Source: a virus. Taken from it: a DNA stretch of 64,000 bases. Below, piece after piece: positions 23,136 to 35,500 of the stretch. The position numbers and the translations under genes were made by a program. Location of the stretch: IMG/VR virus record IMGVR_UViG_3300032246_000381, positions 1 through 64,000 of that record; one strand, 5' to 3'. Every line of letters begins with the position of its first letter. The first letter of the stretch is position 1. A model generated the notes under the pieces. That model was not told the DNA's origin, did no database searches, and saw only the letters and a program-made list of their open reading frames with translations.

Positions 23136-26100
23136 ATGACAACGACCAGCAGACAAAATAACCTTATTTTAAACCAAGATTGGACTAGGATCTATCAGAC
23201 ATTTAAAAATGCTGACTTTAAATCCTACGACTTTGAAAATCTTCGTCGGGTTATTATTACCTATCTAAGACAAAACTACCCAGAAGATTTCAACGACTAT
23301 ATTGAAAGCTCTGAGTATATGGCCTTGATTGACGCTGTGGCCTTCCTTGGGCAGAGTCTAGCTTTTCGTGTTGATTTAGCCAGTCGTGAAAACTTTTTAG
23401 AATTAGCAGAACGCAAAGAAAGTGTACTACGTATTGCTCGTATGTTGAGCTATAACGCCAAAAGAAACAAAGCAGCCAAAGGTCTTTTAAAATTCACATC
23501 AGTTACAACTACAGAATCTATTTTAGACGGTAACGGCAAAAATCTAGCCAACCAGATTATTCAATGGAATGATCCAACAAACAGCAATTGGCTAGAACAG
23601 TTTATTATTGTGTTAAATGCTTCTATGTCAGATAACACAGAGTTTGGTCGTAGCCAAGGATCTGCAACAATTCAGGGAGTTCCAACTGAACAATATAGAT
23701 TTAGAACTTTCTCAAATGATGTACCTATCTATACATATAGTAAAACTGTGTCTGGTAGGGGTATGGCATTTGAAGTTGTTAGCACTGCATTTAACGGTGC
23801 TGAAAATTTTTATGAAGAAGCACCAACGCCAGCAAATCAATTAGGTTTTGTCTATCGTAATGATGGGCGTGGGCCAGGGAGTCCTAACACAGGATTTTTC
23901 TTAATGTTCAAGCAAGGAAGTTTAGAGCTTGCAGATTTCAGCATTGACACTCCTACAACTAATGAAACAATTTCAGTTGGCGCACAAAATATCAACAATG
24001 ACGATATCTGGTTATTTAAATTAAGTTCTATCGGCGCACAATTAGACCAATGGACGCAGGTATCTAATCTAGTTGGCAATAATATTGCCTATAACAGTAT
24101 CAGTCAAAACATTAGGAATATCTTTTCTGTAGTAACAAAAGAAAACGATATGGTGGATCTGTCGTTTGCCGACGGAGTATACGGTAACTTGCCACAAGGT
24201 AATTTCCGTTTTTACTACAGAGTCAGTAACGGACTAACATATTCTATCTATCCTAACGAAATGAAAGGTATTAACATCTCTGTACCTTACTATAATTCAC
24301 AAGGAATTCCACAGACAATTACTGTTGGGCTTGGACTACAACAAACAATATCGTCTTCTGCTGCAACAGAAACAGTGGACAGTATTAGAACAAATGCTCC
24401 AGCGACCTATTACACACAAAATAGAATGATCACAGGAGAAGATTATAATCTTGCTCCGTTGTCAAGTAGTCAAAACATTTTAAAAATTAAAGCCATTAAC
24501 AGAACATCAAGTGGTATCTCTAGAAATTTTGAAATCATTGATGCCAGCGGAAAATACTCTAGTGTTAATGTATTTGCTGATGATGGTTACATTTATAAAG
24601 AAGCTGTAGAAAAAACTCTGTCATTTAAAAATTATGGAAATAGATTAGAGATCCTTAATTTCCTTGCAACAGGCGGAACGTCGGGATACAGCATTTTTGA
24701 AGATACAGATGTTTACAATTTTTATCTAACAAAGTATGACAAGATTTATTTTACAGATAACGTAGAATGGTATCAGGTAACAACCGGTACAAATATTACC
24801 ACAGGCTATTTTAGAAATTCTACAGATTTCAGCAAGCTCAAAGTCGGTGCATATTCTACAAACAGTTTAAAATATGTAACACCGGGAGCCGTTGTTAAAT
24901 TTACTGCGCCAGCGGGTAAAGCCTTTAGAAAAGGTAAACTAGTAACTGCTGATACTAGCGATTCAACACAAACGTCCTACATTTGGACAGAAGTTGTTAA
25001 GGTAGTAGGCGATGGAACTAATGCAGGACGCGGAGAACTTCCGTCAGGCCTAGGCCCAATAACATTTAACACGCAGGTTCCGATCGGCGCGATAGCATCA
25101 AGAATCGTACCTAAGTGGGTTAGCAGTTTAACAACTGCATTGGCGCAAGAAATTACAAATCAAATTTTTGAAGGATTGAATTTTGGTATTCGGTACGATA
25201 TCGTTTCTTCCTCTTGGAAAATTATCACAACATCGAATATTGATCTAATCAGTCCGTTTAGTTTGGGCAAGGCAGGTGACTCATCTAATGGTCACTTAGA
25301 CTCGTCTTGGATTGTGTCCTTTGTTAAACTACCAGATCAGTATCAGATAAGAATTAGAACGATGGCCTACGTGTTCGGTAGTGTCCAACAAAATAGATTC
25401 TACTTTGATTCTACACAACGAGTGTTTAATTCGCAAACTGGCAAAGTAGTTACGGATCAGGTAAAAGTATTAAGTATTAATTCAGGTAAAGATTTAATAT
25501 CTCCGTTGAAGTATGATATTCCTTTTGAAATTGATGATGCTATTAAGTTTGACGATGGGTATCAAAGTACAAAAGAAATTAAATTAGCGTTCCTTGATAG
25601 CAATAATAACAATGCTATTGATAATCCGGATTCTTTTGAAGATATTGTTGGCGACAACACATTACCAAGATTTTTATTTTTTGTCGAGACAACAGATAAT
25701 TCGGGAACAAAATCTTACGATATTATTGATAATACAAATGATACAATATTAGTTAGACAAACAGAAGCTACGACAAACCCAGCTGATTTTAATGACGGAC
25801 AGTTAATATATTTCTATGACAGTTTAGAAGACCGTGTAAAGAAAGTAGATAAAATGTCTAATACCTTAATATTGCAAACTCAATACAAGGCTAATAGAGG
25901 TAGAGATAAATTAAAATTTCAATATCTGCACAATGCTTCTGGTAATAGAAGAATAGATCCAAGCTCTAGCAACATTATCGATCTTTACATTTTACCTAGA
26001 GCATATGATACAGACTTCAGAAACTGGTTAGCTGGAGCGATTCCAACAAAGCCAGTTGGATTAGACCACGACGAGTTGCGTGATTCATTTGGTGCAGGTC

Positions 26101-26549
26101 TGAGTGCAATTAAATCTATCAGCGATGAATTAGCCTATCACTCTGTAAAATACAAAGTGTTATTTGGCGCCAAAGCAGATATTAAATTACAGGCACAATT
26201 TAAAGTGGTTAAAAATCCTAATAAATCTGTTAATGATAATGACATTAAAGTTAGAATTATTAATGCCATCAATGATTTCTTTGATGTTAATAACTGGGAT
26301 TTTGGAGATAGATTTTATCTAAGCGAACTTACAACTTATATTTTAAATATAACCGCCCCAGACATTAGTAACCTTGTGATTGTCCCGAGACAAACAACGC
26401 AGGTATTTGGTAGTTTGTTTGAAATTCAAAGTGCAGCTGATGAAATTTTTGTTAGCGGTGCTACTGTCGATGATGTTGAAATCGTAACAGCTATTACTGC
26501 TTCAGAAATCCGAGCTACTACTAGCTCAGTCGTTAACACAACTATGTGA
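23136..26549 (+). CDS. 6: Baseplate wedge protein gp6
   Basis: This 1,137-aa protein has a clear gp6/gpJ-type N-terminus: DFENLRRVIITYLRQNYPED, then YMALIDAVAFLGQSLAFRVD and NFLELAERKESVLRIARM. gp6 dimers form the backbone ring of the baseplate and move during sheath contraction. It is much longer than T4 gp6 (660 aa). The middle carries added beta-rich material, while the C-terminal 150 residues return to gp6-like sequence (RDSFGAGLSAIKSISDELAY, DFFDVNNWDFGDRFYLSELT). It ends by overlapping the possible GTG start of the giant gene. Confidence 0.92.
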   Translation: MTTTSRQNNLILNQDWTRIYQTFKNADFKSYDFENLRRVIITYLRQNYPEDFNDYIESSEYMALIDAVAFLGQSLAFRVDLASRENFLELAERKESVLRIARMLSYNAKRNKAAKGLLKFTSVTTTESILDGNGKNLANQIIQWNDPTNSNWLEQFIIVLNASMSDNTEFGRSQGSATIQGVPTEQYRFRTFSNDVPIYTYSKTVSGRGMAFEVVSTAFNGAENFYEEAPTPANQLGFVYRNDGRGPGSPNTGFFLMFKQGSLELADFSIDTPTTNETISVGAQNINNDDIWLFKLSSIGAQLDQWTQVSNLVGNNIAYNSISQNIRNIFSVVTKENDMVDLSFADGVYGNLPQGNFRFYYRVSNGLTYSIYPNEMKGINISVPYYNSQGIPQTITVGLGLQQTISSSAATETVDSIRTNAPATYYTQNRMITGEDYNLAPLSSSQNILKIKAINRTSSGISRNFEIIDASGKYSSVNVFADDGYIYKEAVEKTLSFKNYGNRLEILNFLATGGTSGYSIFEDTDVYNFYLTKYDKIYFTDNVEWYQVTTGTNITTGYFRNSTDFSKLKVGAYSTNSLKYVTPGAVVKFTAPAGKAFRKGKLVTADTSDSTQTSYIWTEVVKVVGDGTNAGRGELPSGLGPITFNTQVPIGAIASRIVPKWVSSLTTALAQEITNQIFEGLNFGIRYDIVSSSWKIITTSNIDLISPFSLGKAGDSSNGHLDSSWIVSFVKLPDQYQIRIRTMAYVFGSVQQNRFYFDSTQRVFNSQTGKVVTDQVKVLSINSGKDLISPLKYDIPFEIDDAIKFDDGYQSTKEIKLAFLDSNNNNAIDNPDSFEDIVGDNTLPRFLFFVETTDNSGTKSYDIIDNTNDTILVRQTEATTNPADFNDGQLIYFYDSLEDRVKKVDKMSNTLILQTQYKANRGRDKLKFQYLHNASGNRRIDPSSSNIIDLYILPRAYDTDFRNWLAGAIPTKPVGLDHDELRDSFGAGLSAIKSISDELAYHSVKYKVLFGAKADIKLQAQFKVVKNPNKSVNDNDIKVRIINAINDFFDVNNWDFGDRFYLSELTTYILNITAPDISNLVIVPRQTTQVFGSLFEIQSAADEIFVSGATVDDVEIVTAITASEIRATTSSVVNTTM

Positions 26550-26554
26550 GAAAT

Positions 26555-29500
26555 ATGGCAAAATCAATCTACCCACAAAGCCAATTACCAATAAGAAGAA
26601 CAGTTGAATTACTGCCATCGATATTCCGTACCGGCGCAAATTCGAAATTTATGTCGGCGGTTGTTGACCCCTTAGTTCAGCCCGGCGTACTGCAAAAAAC
26701 TGTTGGATATATCGGTCGTAGGTATGGAAAGACCTATCAAGGAAAAGACGTTTATCTTGACAATGATAATACTTTAAGAAGCAGATACCAGCTTGAACCA
26801 GGTGTTACCTATAAAATAAATGGTAAGATAACAAATTTCTATGATTACATTGATTTTAAAAATCAATTGAAATTCTTTGGCAACGACGATGATCGTGATG
26901 ATGCAATAACTAGCCAACAACACTATTCTTGGAATCCCCCAATTGACTGGGACAAGTACGTTAACTTCCGCGAATATTATTGGGAACCAGATGGTCCACC
27001 ACCGGTTACAATATTAGGACAAGCCGGTAAAATTACCAGTAGTTATAAAGTACGATTAGGTCTTGGATCATTTATTTTTACTCCTGACGGTGCGACTAAT
27101 AACCCTCAACTATTTTTGTTTAGAGGGCAGACATATAAATTTAATGTTAATGTGCCAAACAGCGGACTTGTAATTAGAACAAAGTACGATACTGGATCAT
27201 TAAGATACAATCCAAATCTTGGATATGAAATCGGCGCAGTAGTATTGTTTGACGAAAAACTGTGGAGAGCTAAATCTCAAATTCCTCCAGGCGATGGTAG
27301 TACTATTGATATTGACACTGCTGACTGGCAGCTAATCAGTGTTGCTGATCATACTACAGTTTTAGATTTTAACGAAGGTGTTACAAATAATGGTATCGAA
27401 AACGGAACAATAACATTCAAAGTTCCTTTCGATGCACCGGATGTTTTATTCTATCAGAGTAAAACCGATCCAGACAAGTTTGGACAATTTGTAATTTCTA
27501 ACATCGATGAAAACACGCAGCTAGATATCGATAAAGATATCATTGGCAAATCATCTTATGTCAGCAGCAACGGCGTTACACTTACTAACGGTCTAATTGT
27601 TGAGTTTGGAGGTAAGGTTACTCCTAGCCAGTATGCTTCTTCTAACTGGTTAGTCGAAGGTGTAGGGAACGCAATTACGCTAACTCTGTTTTCAGATTTA
27701 ATTGTCCCGGTTCTTACTAAAGATGTACCTGAGGTATTGTTTGATAACGAAGGATTTGATACACAGCCTTTTGATGATGCAACGGCATATCCTTCACAGT
27801 TAGATTACATCACAATCACTCGAAACAGCAAAGATTCAAATCCTTGGTCACGCTATAATCGTTGGTTTCACAGAAGCGTATTAGATTATGCACACGGTCT
27901 AAGAGGGGTAAACTATTCTGCTCCTGAAGATGCTAGAGCAAAACGACCAATTATTGAATTTAATCCTAATATTCAATTGTTTAATCACGGTGCAGTTTCT
28001 AAAAAAGTTGTTGACTATATTGATAACTTTACAACTGATATATTTTCAAAGATTGAAGGTAGTACTGGATACAACATTGATGGTGAGTTTCTATTTGAAG
28101 GTGCTCGAATATTAGTTGTTGCAGATACTGATTCGTTAGCAAATAATAGAATTTATAAAGTAAATTTTATTAAATTTAACAACAATGTACAAATTAATCT
28201 TAAGTTAGAAAAAGACGGAGAATCACTAACCGACGAGTGTGTATTAGTGAGACGTGGTACAACCAATGCTGGGCTGATGTATCACTTTAACGGTGATACT
28301 TGGCAACTGAGTCAACTAAAAACTAAAGTAAATCAACCTCCGTTATTTGATGCCTACGATAGTAATGGGATTAGCTTTGCTGACTTGTCAGTATATCCGG
28401 TTAGTTCTTTCTTGGGTACTACACTATTTGAGTATAATCAAGGCACTAGCGGAGTAAATGATTCACAACTAGGATTTCCACTAACCTACTTGAACATTGA
28501 TAATCTAGGCGATATAAAATTTAATTGGACTTGGGATTCTGATGTTTTCTATTACACTTCCAATACTAATATTACAGAATCAAAATTAATTTCTACAGGT
28601 TATTATAAAGAAAATGCAGAATATAAAAACGGATGGATATCAACCAATCTTGAATACATACAACCATTAATTGACAGTGTCCTAATATCCACACCTACTA
28701 ATGTTGTAAAATTAACAACATTGGATTGGGAAGCTGTTACTGACAGCAGTATGTTGGTAATCAATTTTTATCTCAACGGCACCAAGATAACTGATAATCC
28801 TTGGACTAGAGAACGCGGCATTTTTACATTTACAACGCCGTTTGCAGAAACAGATATACTTTCTGTTAAAATAATTACAGACGTTAATCACGTGACCGGT
28901 TACTTCGAAATTCCATCTGGATTAGAAAAGAATCCGTTGAATCAAAAACTAACATCATTTACATTTGGACAAGCGATTGACCACGTTGTTTCAGCACTAG
29001 AATTTGATGAAAGATTTCAAGGAACTGTTCCTGGTAAATCAAACCTAAGAGACTTAGTCGACTATCAAAATAATGCTAAACGTTTCTTAAAGCATTCCGG
29101 TTCAGCTCCATTGGCATTGGCATTATTGTGCGATAAAGAAAATAATATTATTAAATCTTTACAGTATGCAAAACAGCAGTATACTGAATTTAAAAATAAT
29201 TTTCTAGCTAGATCTGTAGAACTTGAATATACAAACTCTATTCCTGATTTTGTTGATAATATTATACAAAGCCTAACCAGTACCAAAACTGTTGCATCAC
29301 CGTTTGCTGATTCTGATATGATAGGCAGTGGAGCATATTCTACTGTAACATATACTGTTGAAGATACTGGAATTAAAACATTTGCATTGAAGCAATCATT
29401 TAGTCTTGAGCAACTAAGTCGTAATGCAGTTTACGTATACGTTAATGATCAACAATTATTAGTTAACAGCCAATACGAATTTAATGCTACATTTGGATTC

Positions 29501-32500
29501 GTAACTCTCAAAGTAGATCTAGTCGAAGGCGACTATATTGAGATACGAGAGTATATTTCTACATCACATTGTTTCATTCCGGCCACTCCAACCAAATTAG
29601 GATTATACAAAAAATATACTCCTATGATCTTTGTAGATGATACCTACAGAGAACCAAAAACAGTAATTCAAGGACACGATGGTAGCCTTACCGTTGCCTA
29701 CGGTGATTACAGAGATCAATTGTTATTAGAATTAGAATTTAGAATCTATAATAATATTAAACAACAATACGATACATCAATATTTGACATTGATGCAATT
29801 CTCGGTGGGTATTATGGAAATGCTCTATATAACAAGGATCATCTAGATCCAATTGTAGAACAAGAGTTTTTACAATGGATTAAAAATACAAATATTGATT
29901 ATACTAATAATTCTTATTTTATTGATACTGAACCTTTTACCTACACCTATAGTAATATGACCGATCCCGAAAGCAAGGTTAACTTGCCGGGCTATTGGAG
30001 AGGAGTATACAAATGGGCGTTTGATACAGATCGACCACATCGCTGCCCTTGGGAAATGCTAGGCTTCAGTGAAAAACCAACCTGGTGGGATATGCAGTAC
30101 GGTACCGCACCGTATACTAGCGGTAACCTATTGCTCTGGGAAGATCTGCGTGACGGAATTATTCGCCACGGTGATCGTGCGGGAACATATGATCGATACA
30201 AACGTCCAGGATTGCTTGATTATATTCCTGTAGATATCGAGGGTCGATTGGTTAATCCATTGGATTCTGGTTTTGCCGGAAACTTTATATTGATTAATAA
30301 TCGTGGTCCATTTAAACTAGGTGATATCGGACCTGTTGAATATGCTTGGAGATCAAGCTCGGAGTATCCTTTTGCAGTAGCAATCGCATTATGTTTGTTA
30401 AAACCTTTTGAGTTTATCACTGATAGCTTTGACAGGTCTAGAATTAAAATTAATCAGATAGGTCAAACAGTTAGCAAGGATACAGATTTATTTTTAACAT
30501 TGTCTGATTTGACAATTCCGTATCCTGGTGTTGACCTATCATCGGGACTTGTGTGCTATCTTGTAAATTATACACAGTCAAAGGGAAAATCTCTAGATAG
30601 TCTATCCGCAAAAATACAAAGTATTGATGTAAATCTTGCAACACGACTTAGCGGATTTGTTGATAAAGCTCAGCAGAAATATCTGTTAGACAGCAAGAGT
30701 CCAAAATCAGTATCTAGCAGTATATATGTTCCTGCAGAAAATTACGATATTGTATTCAACGTTAGTGCGCCAATCTCTACATTATCTTATAGTGGTGTAA
30801 TTGTTGAAAAGAATGATATCGGATGGCACGTTACCGGATATGATGACATTCATCCTTTCTTCTATTATTACGAAGCGCAGGCAAGCCAAGGAGATCCATT
30901 GCTGTCTATCGGCGGCATTAGCGAAAAATTTATTGATTGGCAACCTGGAAAAGAATTTACCAACGGAATCATCGTAAAAAACAACAATGATTTTTATCGT
31001 GCATTAAGCACTCATACTGATGCAGATGACGGTGCATTATTAGATAAAACTGTTTGGAAAAAATTAGCAAAATTACCTCTAATTGGATCAGTCGATGCTT
31101 ACAAGAGAAGAAAGTTCAATACATTTGAAGTTAGTAAAATTGGTTACGGAACAAGCTTCACTACAATACAGGAAGTTGTAGATTTCCTACTAGGTTATGA
31201 AGCATACCTACAGGGCCAAGGATTTGTGTTTACAAACTATGATCCGGTAAATCAAGTGTCACAAGACTGGACTACTAGCTGTAAAGAATTTATGTTCTGG
31301 ACAAGACATAATTGGGCTGTTGGTTCGCTGATAACTCTAAGTCCAGCAGCTACTAAGATTAACATTGTAAGAACTGTGGGAGTTGCTGATAGTTTATTAG
31401 ACGGCTTCTATGACTACCAGTTGCTTAAGAGTGATGGTAAACCGTTACAACCTCAGTTTATTAATGTTGATAGAACATTCCAAGAAGTAACTGTAGAAAC
31501 AACTAACACAACAGAAGGAATTTATTTCTTAAGATTATACTATGTTCTTAAAGAACACGTTGCTATCTTTGATGATCGTACAGTGTTTAACGATGTTATC
31601 TACGATAAGTCTACAGGATATAGACAACAACGAATTAAATCTCAAGGATTTAGAACAACAGACTGGTACGGTGATTACACCAGTCCTGGATTCTTATTCG
31701 ACAACGTAGACATTGATCTTTGGGAACCGTTTAATGATTATAAATTAGGCGATATTGTAGCCTACAAATCTTATTATTGGACCAGCCTGGCAAATCAACA
31801 GGGCCAAGAAACCTTTGATTATACCTATTGGTCAAAACTAGACAGTGTTCCTGAAAAACAATTAATATCAAATTTTGATTATAAAATTAATCAGTTTGAT
31901 GATTATCTTAATGTAGCATCTGAGGGCATAGGCAATACACAGCGAGAATTAGCTCGTCATACTATCGGTTATCAGGAAAGATCTTATCTTCAAGAACTTG
32001 CAGAAGATCCAGTAACACAGTTCCAATTGTATCAGGGCTTCATTCGAGAAAAAGGTACAAAAAATGCTATTTCAAAGGTGTTTGATAAACTAAGTCGTTA
32101 CAACGGAAACAGTATTGAACTACGTGAAGAGTGGGCATTCCGTGTTGGCCAATTTGGCGGAACTGATCAGTTACGAGAAATTGAAATTGAGCTTCAAAAG
32201 AACAATGTTAAAATTGATCCGCAACCGATCATCGCATCGATTGCTGCATCGGATAACGTAACCAGCGACAAATATTATAGAGTTGCAAAATCTGATTTCA
32301 CAATCTCTCCACTTCCGTATGTTACAGATATCCATCCAGTGACTTCTGAAGAAATGCCTAGTCAGGTTGCTGGCTATGTGAAAACTGATCAGATAGATTT
32401 TGCAGTTTCAACAATTGATGATATTTTAAAACTTGACATTGCATCGGTATTAGAAAATAATCATATTTGGATTACATTCAATGTACCAGACTGGACAATT

Positions 32501-35500
32501 TGGAGATTAAACCAATCGCCGATTTATGTGATAACCGGCGTGTCAAAAACATCAACTACTGTAACGGTTACATTGAATAGAGCACATAATTTAACAGTTG
32601 ATACGATTGTTGGGATACGTGATGTTTTCAATCTTATTGGATTTTATAAAATTATCGCAGTTACTAATACAACATTTAATGTAACAGTATCAGCCTCTGC
32701 ACAAACACCTGTTCTAGATCAAAGCACAATTTCGTCATTGCATTTGTTTACACCAGTTCGTTATGCAGACTATGGAAAATTAGATCCAGAAGCTATTGCA
32801 CTATTACCAGCAGGATCGAAGCTATGGATCGATGATAGTGGCGCCGGCGAGTGGGAAGTAATTAAGAAAAATAAACAATATAAATCTTCAAGTATTACAG
32901 CCTATGGTCTTACTTCACCGATCCGCACCGGTGCAAAAGTTCTTTACAACGATGCATTAAAACAAGTCGTTACAGGTATTCCGGGATCGGGATACGTAGT
33001 TGCCTACATAGAAGTATCAACTAGTACGCCCGGTGAGACAGCATTGAGCACTAAGCAGATTATCGCACCAGCAAGCGAATTCCTAACAGCGTCGATTGGA
33101 TCTTTTGGTTCGGCTATTGCTATAAGTCCAGATAATAAATGGATGGTAGTAGGTGCCCCGTTGGCTAGTGATATTCCTAGCAACTTTATGGGTCCTTTCG
33201 ATCCAATGGCAACGTATTTTCCAGACGAAGTAGTTTTATATAATGGTAAATTATGGAAAGCTAAAACTGATATTAATGCCGACGGAAGCACTAATGCAGC
33301 CTATGATCCAGATAACTGGGTGCTGGCTGAAATCATCGAAGCCTCGGCAAGCTATAGAGGTAAAGGATTCTACCAACAAGGTATGATATCTATCTATGAG
33401 TGGACTAATCAACAGTGGGAAATTGCAGGAACATTTGCAAGCCCAAGACCAGCTATTGGTGAGCAGTTTGGTTCAAATATTTCCATCGGGTCAGACGGAT
33501 CAACATACTTCTTATCTGTTTCAGCAGTAGGCTCGTTAGATGGCACCGGCAGAGTTTATCTGTATAAAGGAGTAGAAACATCGGTAGTTTCTCCAGGCGG
33601 ATATACATCGTCAATAACTACTTGGAAACATCACGATACACAATTATCATTACCTCAACGACTGGCATTAGTTGACGACGGGTCCACTCTTGTTCCAACC
33701 CCAGTTCCAGGACAGTTGGTTGAGATGTTGAAAGAAAATGATCAATTTGGTTACAGTGTTTCAATGAATCAAACAGGATCAATCCTAGCAGTAGGAGCTC
33801 CTAACAGTGACAGTCAGTTCTTTGTAAATTACAAAGGTATCTGGAGACCATCTATTACCTATGTAGGTGGCGATGTTGTACAGCGTGACACATTGTACTA
33901 CAGTCTAGGCTCAACTGTAATATCAAATACCAATGATGATCCTTCTAATTCAGCAGTCTGGGCATCTGTTGGCGATAGTACTCTACGCCGCTCGGGAAAG
34001 GTGTTTATCTATCACAGAAATATTTCCAATGAATTTGAATTAATGCAGACTATTGATGCAGCAACGCTGTCGTCGATCAGTGATATCAGCGATTCAACTG
34101 AAACCATTGATTCTGGAGATAAGTTTGGATTTGCTATCGCACTTGACTATTCGGGTAGAACAATGGTAGTAACTAGCCCAATGGCTGATTTAAATCTTGA
34201 ATATAGAGGATCTGCCTATGTACTACAAACAGAGTCAGTATCAACTCCAAGATTCAGATTAAAACAAAAATTAAAGAACTTTGAAAGTTATTACGACGAA
34301 TATTTTGGCCAGAGCGTTGCAATCACAGCCAATAGCGAAACGATTGTTGTAGGTGCAAAAAATTCTCCAGGTAACACTACGGGTGATGCAGGAGCAGTCT
34401 ATGTATTTGAAAGAAAAACAATACCTCTAAAAGATCGTTACGATCTTACTATAGGCGGAGCAGATTATTATTTCCTTGCTGAAAAATTAACTGCAACACT
34501 ATCACCGTTTGAATCTTTCGGCGCAAGCGTTGATTGCCAAGGTGCTGCTATTGTAGTCGGTTCTCCGGATTACTATTCAACTGCTGGAGCTAATACTGGT
34601 AATGTTAGATTATTCAAGAAAGACCCAACAGTTAACTCTTGGGAAAAAGTAACATATCAATTACCGGTAGTTGATATTGAAAAGATCAAGAGCATTGCAT
34701 TATACGACAATGTTCGTGACTTAAAAATACAGGATTTAGATATTGTAGATCCAGCTAAACTTAAAATTTTAAACGAAGCTGAACAAGAAATTACATTTAA
34801 AACACCATTTGATCCTGCGATATATTCTATAGGTACAGATGCACAGATAGTTATTCCAACACAGGAATGGGATAAACCATTTGTAGGAAAAATATGGTGG
34901 AATATATCTACTGCTAAATGGCTGTACTACGAGCAAGGTGATATTTCTTATAAGATCGGAAACTGGGGAGTACTAGCACCTGGCGCCAGCATCGACATAT
35001 ATGAGTGGGTTGAAACTCCGTTGCTTCCGTCAGAATGGGCCGCCGTTGCAGATACCAACGATGGAGTTGCTAACGGAATATCCGGCCAACCATTGTATCC
35101 AAACAACGATGTTTATTCGCTAAAAGTATTGTACAATCCAACAACAGGGTTAGCCACTAACACATTATATTATTACTGGGTTAAAAATAAGACTGTTACG
35201 CCTACAGGCCTAGCAGGAAGAAAAATTCCTGCTTCGACAATAGCTTCGTATATTTCTAATCCAGCCGGCGCTGGCACAGCATTTGTATCTGTTATTAGCT
35301 CTGATTCGATGTTGGTTTATAATTTAAGATCAGTTATGTCTTCGGACACTGCGTTATTAAACATACAGTACCATAAAGATAATAAATCTTTGAATGCAAT
35401 ACACAACGAATATCAGTTATTAGTTGAAGGCGATCCAGAAGGCGTTCCGGCAAAAGCACTAGAGGAAAAATGGCTTGACAGCCTAGTAGGATATGATGCT

